This document shows positions 60,680 to 64,000 of a DNA stretch of 64,000 bases, piece after piece; position 1 is the stretch's first letter; every line of letters begins with the position of its first letter. Below the pieces are notes generated by a model. That model made no database searches. It saw only the letters and a list, made by a program, of their open reading frames with translations, and was not told where the DNA came from. Location of the stretch: NCBI RefSeq assembly GCF_030285665.1, contig NZ_CP127295.1:5394001-5458000 (forward strand), written 5' to 3'. The stretch is from Amycolatopsis mongoliensis. Lineage in GTDB: Bacteria > Actinomycetota > Actinomycetes > Mycobacteriales > Pseudonocardiaceae. The translations under genes were made by a program, and so were the position numbers.

Positions 60680-61954
60680 ATGGCCCCCGTGACCCTTGAA
60701 CGCGTCCTCGCCCCGCTCGACGCGGCGCTGCCCGAGCTCGAAGCGCTGTACATCGACCTCCACCGGCACCCCGAGCTGTCCTTCGCCGAAACCCGGACGG
60801 CGGCGGAGCTGGCCCGGCGGCTGGAGCGCGACGGCTACGAGGTGCACACCGGCATCGCCGGCACCGGCGTGCTGGGCGTGCTGCGCAACGGCGAGGGCCC
60901 GGCGGTGCTGCTGCGCGCCGACATCGACGCGCTGCCGGTCGAGGAGAAGACCGGGCTGTCGTACGCGAGCACCGCCCGCGGCACCGACGAGCACGGCAAG
61001 GACGTCCCGGTCATGCACGCCTGCGGGCACGACATGCACGCCACCTGGCTCTCCGGCGCCGCGGCGCTGCTCGCGAAGGGCCGCGACACCTGGTCCGGCA
61101 CGCTGCTGGTGGTGTTCCAGCCCGGCGAGGAAAGCGCGGGCGGCGCGTCGGCGATGGTCCGCGACGGCCTGTACGAGATCGCCGGGACGCCCGACGTGGT
61201 GTTCGGCCAGCACCTGGTGCCCGGCCCGGCCGGCTGGGTGCTCACCCGGCCCGGCGTGATCATGGCCGCGACCGACACCCTGCGCATCACCCTGCACGGC
61301 CGCGGCGGCCACGGCTCGCGCCCGGAGACGACCGTCGACCCGGCCGTGCTGGCTGCGTCCGTGGTGCTCAAGCTGCAGACGATCGTCTCGCGCGAGATCG
61401 CCGCCACCGACTCGGCGGTGGTCACCGTCGGCTCGCTGCACGTCGGCACCGCGAGCAACGTCATCGCCGACGACGCCGTGCTCGAGGTGAACGTCCGGTC
61501 CTTCGACCAGGCCGTCCGGGAGCGCGTGCTCGCCGCGGTCGAGCGGATCGTCACCGGCGAGGCCGCGACGGCCGGCGCGCCGAAGCCGCCCGACATCGTC
61601 CGGTCGGGCTCGTACCCGATCACCGAGAACGACGAAGCCGCCAACGACGCGCTCACCGAAGTCTTCCGCGGTCACTTCGGCACCGACGTCGTGATGCCGG
61701 CCCCGCTGGTCACCGGCAGCGAGGACTTCAGCGAGTTCGGCCGCGCCGCCGGCGTCCCGTCGGTGTTCTGGCTGGTCGGCGGCCTCGACGCGGAGACGGT
61801 GATCACGGCGATGACCGAGGGCCGGTTCGAGCGCGACATCCCGTCCAACCACTCGCCGCGCTTCGCCCCGGTGCTGCACCCGACCCTGCGCACGGGTATC
61901 GAGACGCTGGTGGCCGCCGCGGTGAGCCGGTTGCGTCACCCCGGTGTCGGATGA
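60680..61954 (+). CDS. M20-family amidohydrolase
   Basis: A 424-residue M20D hydrolase: LYIDLHRHPELSFAETRTAA, LLRADIDALPVEEKTGLSYA, HACGHDMHATWLSGAAALLA, VFQPGEESAGGASAMV, GRGGHGSRPETTVDPAVLAA and VTGSEDFSEFGRAAGVPS. Cleaves N-acyl amino acids or related amides. It is a second M20D member, clearly different from the one at 26297. The start lies 19 bp from the divergent methyltransferase start; the stop overlaps the next gene (ATGA). Confidence 0.87.
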   Translation: MAPVTLERVLAPLDAALPELEALYIDLHRHPELSFAETRTAAELARRLERDGYEVHTGIAGTGVLGVLRNGEGPAVLLRADIDALPVEEKTGLSYASTARGTDEHGKDVPVMHACGHDMHATWLSGAAALLAKGRDTWSGTLLVVFQPGEESAGGASAMVRDGLYEIAGTPDVVFGQHLVPGPAGWVLTRPGVIMAATDTLRITLHGRGGHGSRPETTVDPAVLAASVVLKLQTIVSREIAATDSAVVTVGSLHVGTASNVIADDAVLEVNVRSFDQAVRERVLAAVERIVTGEAATAGAPKPPDIVRSGSYPITENDEAANDALTEVFRGHFGTDVVMPAPLVTGSEDFSEFGRAAGVPSVFWLVGGLDAETVITAMTEGRFERDIPSNHSPRFAPVLHPTLRTGIETLVAAAVSRLRHPGVG

Positions 61955-62307
61955 GCCGGACAGGTGGGACGATGGGGCACGGAGGTGGTGCAGTGACCAT
62001 GCCCGCCAACGACTCGGACCCGGTGCTGATCACCGGGGCAGCCCCGTCGTACGAAGAGCAGTTCGCGGCACGCAAGCGCAAGTACGTCATCATGATGTGC
62101 TGCCGCATCCCGTGCCTCATCGCGGCCGGGCTGACCTACCACGTGTGGTGGCTGGCGCTGGGGTTCCTCGCGATCTCGGTGCCGCTGCCGTGGATCGCGG
62201 TCCTCATCGCGAACGACCGGCCGCCCCGCAAGTCCGAGCAGGTCAACCGCTTCCAGGCCGAGCCGACGGCGATCGAGCACACGGCCCACCGCGTCATCGA
62301 CGGCTGA
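61951..62307 (+). CDS. DUF3099 membrane protein
   Basis: A 118-residue protein; LITGAAPSYEEQFAARKRKY followed by two helices (IMMCCRIPCLIAAGLTYHVW and LALGFLAISVPLPWIAVLIA) and NDRPPRK is the DUF3099 arrangement found across actinobacteria. Function unknown. Coupled to the M20 gene by ATGA overlap; internal ATGs at residues 8 and 17 could also serve. Confidence 0.78.
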   Translation: MSRTGGTMGHGGGAVTMPANDSDPVLITGAAPSYEEQFAARKRKYVIMMCCRIPCLIAAGLTYHVWWLALGFLAISVPLPWIAVLIANDRPPRKSEQVNRFQAEPTAIEHTAHRVIDG

Positions 62308-62355
62308 CCAAGCCGCCACTTCTCCGACGAAAGCTGCGCTCCGGGTCCCCCGAGG

Positions 62356-62380
62356 CGCATCTTTCGCCGAGAAAGATGCG
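62356..62380. terminator. hairpin between convergent DUF3099 and psuK
   Basis: CGCATCTTTC (62356-62365) pairs with GAAAGATGCG (62371-62380), loop GCCGA. Positioned 49 bp after one stop and 3 bp before the other, so it can end both transcripts. Confidence 0.6.
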
Positions 62381-62383
62381 GGT

Positions 62384-63256
62384 TCAGGCCGGTTGAGGTC
62401 CGACCTTTCCGACGGCCAGTGCGCCCAGCCGCGTCCCGTGCCGCAGGATGTCCACTGTGGACTCCCCGGCGAGCCAGCCGGTGAGCACGCCCGCGTCGAA
62501 CGCGTCGCCCGCGCCCGTCGAGTCGAGGCACTCCGCCTCGATCGCGGGCACGCTCGTGACGCCGCCGTCGTCGACCCAGCTGGCACCGTCCAGCCCGGCG
62601 GTCACGACCACCGCGCCGACCGTGCCGAGCAGTTCCTTCGCCGACGCCGGGTCCGCCGAGCCGGTCAGCGCCACCAGTTCTTCGGTGTTCGGCATCAGCA
62701 GGTCGACCCCGCGGACGTCGTCGAGGAACGCCGCCGGGTCGGTGATGTGCGCGGCCGCCTGCGGGTCGACCGACGTCGTGAGGCCCAGCTCACGGGCGAG
62801 CGCCAGCGCGGTGAGACCCGCGGCCCGCGACGGCGGGTCGAGCAGCACGTACCCCGACAGGTGCAGGTGGCCCGCGTCCGCCAGTACCGCCGGGGTGACG
62901 TCTTCGGGGGAGAAGCGCTGGTTCGCGCCGCGGTCGGCGAGCATGCTCCGCTGCCCGGAACCGTCGACCATCACCACGACGCAGCACGTCGGCGCCTCGG
63001 GGTCGACCGCGAACGCGCAGCGCACGCCGGCCGCTTCCAGTTCCGCGCGGATCAGCCGGCCGCCCGGGTCGTCGCCGATCCGCGCGAGCAGCGTCGTGTC
63101 CGCGTCCAGCGAACGCAGCCACAGCGCCGTGTTGGCGCCCGAGCCGCCGCCGGTGAAGCGGATCTTCGCGCGGGCGTCGCCGCCGTGCGGCAACGGCTTG
63201 TCGTGCCGGGCGATCACGTCGAGGGCCGCGTCGCCGACCACCACGATCCCGGTCAT
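62384..63256 (-). CDS. psuK: PfkB-family kinase, probably pseudouridine kinase
   Basis: A 290-residue ribokinase-type sugar kinase. TGGGSGANTALWLRSLDADT is PfkB signature 1, and LDSTGAGDAFDAGVLTGWLA is signature 2 with the catalytic Asp in GAGD. Its start overlaps the stop of psuG (ATGA), the usual pairing of pseudouridine kinase with pseudouridine-5'-phosphate glycosidase, so it likely phosphorylates pseudouridine before cleavage to uracil and ribose 5-phosphate. Confidence 0.82.
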   Translation of the reverse strand: MTGIVVVGDAALDVIARHDKPLPHGGDARAKIRFTGGGSGANTALWLRSLDADTTLLARIGDDPGGRLIRAELEAAGVRCAFAVDPEAPTCCVVVMVDGSGQRSMLADRGANQRFSPEDVTPAVLADAGHLHLSGYVLLDPPSRAAGLTALALARELGLTTSVDPQAAAHITDPAAFLDDVRGVDLLMPNTEELVALTGSADPASAKELLGTVGAVVVTAGLDGASWVDDGGVTSVPAIEAECLDSTGAGDAFDAGVLTGWLAGESTVDILRHGTRLGALAVGKVGPQPA

Positions 63257-64000
63257 GCCAGCGCCACCGCCACCTCGGTCGCGAGCTTCGCGTTGTTGAG
63301 CACCAGTGCTTCGTTCGCGTCGATGCTCACGCCGCCGCTGGCCGTGTGGAAGTGCTCCAGCAGCACCGGCGTGACGTCGGCGCCGTGCACGCCCCGCTCG
63401 GCCACCAGCGCAAGGCCTTCGGCGAGCAGCCGGTCGTGCAGCTCTTTGTCCATTTCGGACGCTTCCGGGATCGGGTTCGCCAGCAGGACACCGGAATCCG
63501 CGAACGCGCGGTGTGCGGCGACGACGGCGGCGGCCTGCTTCGGGTCGTCGACCCGCCAGCCGACCGCGTGGCCCGACGAGCGGAGGTAGAACGCCGGGAA
63601 GTCGTCGGTGCGGTAGCCCAGCACCGGCACCGAGTTCGTCTCGAGGACTTCGAGCGTCGCGGGGATGTCGAGCACCGACTTCACGCCGGAGCAGACCACC
63701 ACGGTCGGCACCTTCGCGAGCACGCCGAGGTCCGCCGAGACGTCCCAGGACTGCGCCGCGCCGACGTGCACGCCGCCGAGCCCGCCGGTGGCGAACATCC
63801 CGATGCCGGCCGCGGCGGCCAGCGCCGACGTGCTCGCCACGGTCGTCGCGCCCGAGCGGCCGAGGCCGACGGCCGGGCCGAGGTCGCGCAGCGACAGCTT
63901 GTCCAGGCCGGCATCCGGCGCGCAGACGCGCTCGAGCTCGGCGGGGGAGAGGCCGACGACCACGCGGCCGTCGAGCACCGCGATCGTGGCCGGGACGGCG
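63253..64000 (-). CDS. psuG: pseudouridine-5'-phosphate glycosidase, N-terminus beyond window
   Basis: The last ~248 residues of PsuG are visible; the open frame runs off the window at 64000. AVPATIAVLDGRVVVGLSPA, KLSLRDLGPAVGLGRSGATT, GGLGGVHVGAAQSWDVSADL, VVVCSGVKSVLDIPATLEVL and LANPIPEASEMDKELHDRLL are conserved PsuG blocks. The enzyme cleaves the C-C glycosidic bond of pseudouridine 5'-phosphate. Coupled to psuK. Confidence 0.9.
   Translation of the reverse strand, partial: AVPATIAVLDGRVVVGLSPAELERVCAPDAGLDKLSLRDLGPAVGLGRSGATTVASTSALAAAAGIGMFATGGLGGVHVGAAQSWDVSADLGVLAKVPTVVVCSGVKSVLDIPATLEVLETNSVPVLGYRTDDFPAFYLRSSGHAVGWRVDDPKQAAAVVAAHRAFADSGVLLANPIPEASEMDKELHDRLLAEGLALVAERGVHGADVTPVLLEHFHTASGGVSIDANEALVLNNAKLATEVAVALA

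Overview
The window is high-GC actinobacterial chromosome, most likely from Amycolatopsis or a close Pseudonocardiales relative. The basis is dense GC-rich coding with frequent GTG starts, a Mycobacterium/Rhodococcus-type steroid-catabolic gene set with KstR operators, an Rv1733c-type membrane protein, and perfect intergenic palindromes of a kind I associate with Amycolatopsis. That genus call is inference. I saw no tRNA, rRNA, CRISPR array, transposase or prophage gene.

Layout. 1-5918: steroid ring degradation (kstD, a second FAD steroid dehydrogenase, hsaA-hsaD-hsaC-hsaB) behind KstR-like operators. 5977-15561: housekeeping and accessory genes (alpha/beta hydrolase, Rv1733c-like protein, Smr, metallo-beta-lactamase fold protein, desaturase, UvrA-like ATPase, MFS, VOC, and two AraC-type regulators, one of them truncated). 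15562-16432: a DHA2 transporter fragment in a hairpin-rich region. 16433-24546: a cell-envelope redox region: a divergent ECF sigma/anti-sigma pair flanked by a lipoprotein - DUF4142 - bis-heme membrane protein - [3Fe-4S] ferredoxin - ferredoxin reductase operon and a DUF1996 - lipoprotein operon. 24547-25163: gene-free, with a nine-copy 21-bp tandem array and four copies of another repeat. 25164-31510: AsnC-type regulator and a peptidase/symporter/amidohydrolase operon, then DUF2255 and a hydrolase. 31798-40192: DUF4236 protein, fadA5 and cyp125 (second steroid island), transglutaminase-like protein, GH92 mannosidase, YihY. 40224-47716: third steroid island (tetR, ltp3, ltp4, DUF35 protein, echA19, fadD19, nitronate-monooxygenase-like enzyme). 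47779-57000: secreted protease, permease and GntR, DoxX, paired lipoproteins, SRPBCC, MFS, a secreted Q/A-rich protein, fumarase. 57415-64000: sigB, dtd, methyltransferase, M20 peptidase, DUF3099, psuK and psuG.

How it fits together. The three steroid islands carry eight sites fitting the KstR operator TnnAACnnGTTnnA (three exact, five with one mismatch). Together they supply side-chain activation and thiolysis (FadD19, EchA19, Ltp3/4, FadA5), C26 oxidation (CYP125) and ring opening (KstD, HsaA-D).

The most novel item is a predicted ECF regulon. The same promoter, TGAACC-N16-CGTATC, lies upstream of the redox operon, the DUF1996 operon, and a Q/A-rich secreted protein about 30 kb away. The redox operon has the parts for moving electrons from NAD(P)H through FAD, a [3Fe-4S] ferredoxin and a four-histidine membrane domain to extracytoplasmic lipoproteins. 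That function is inferred; the promoters and gene order are read directly.
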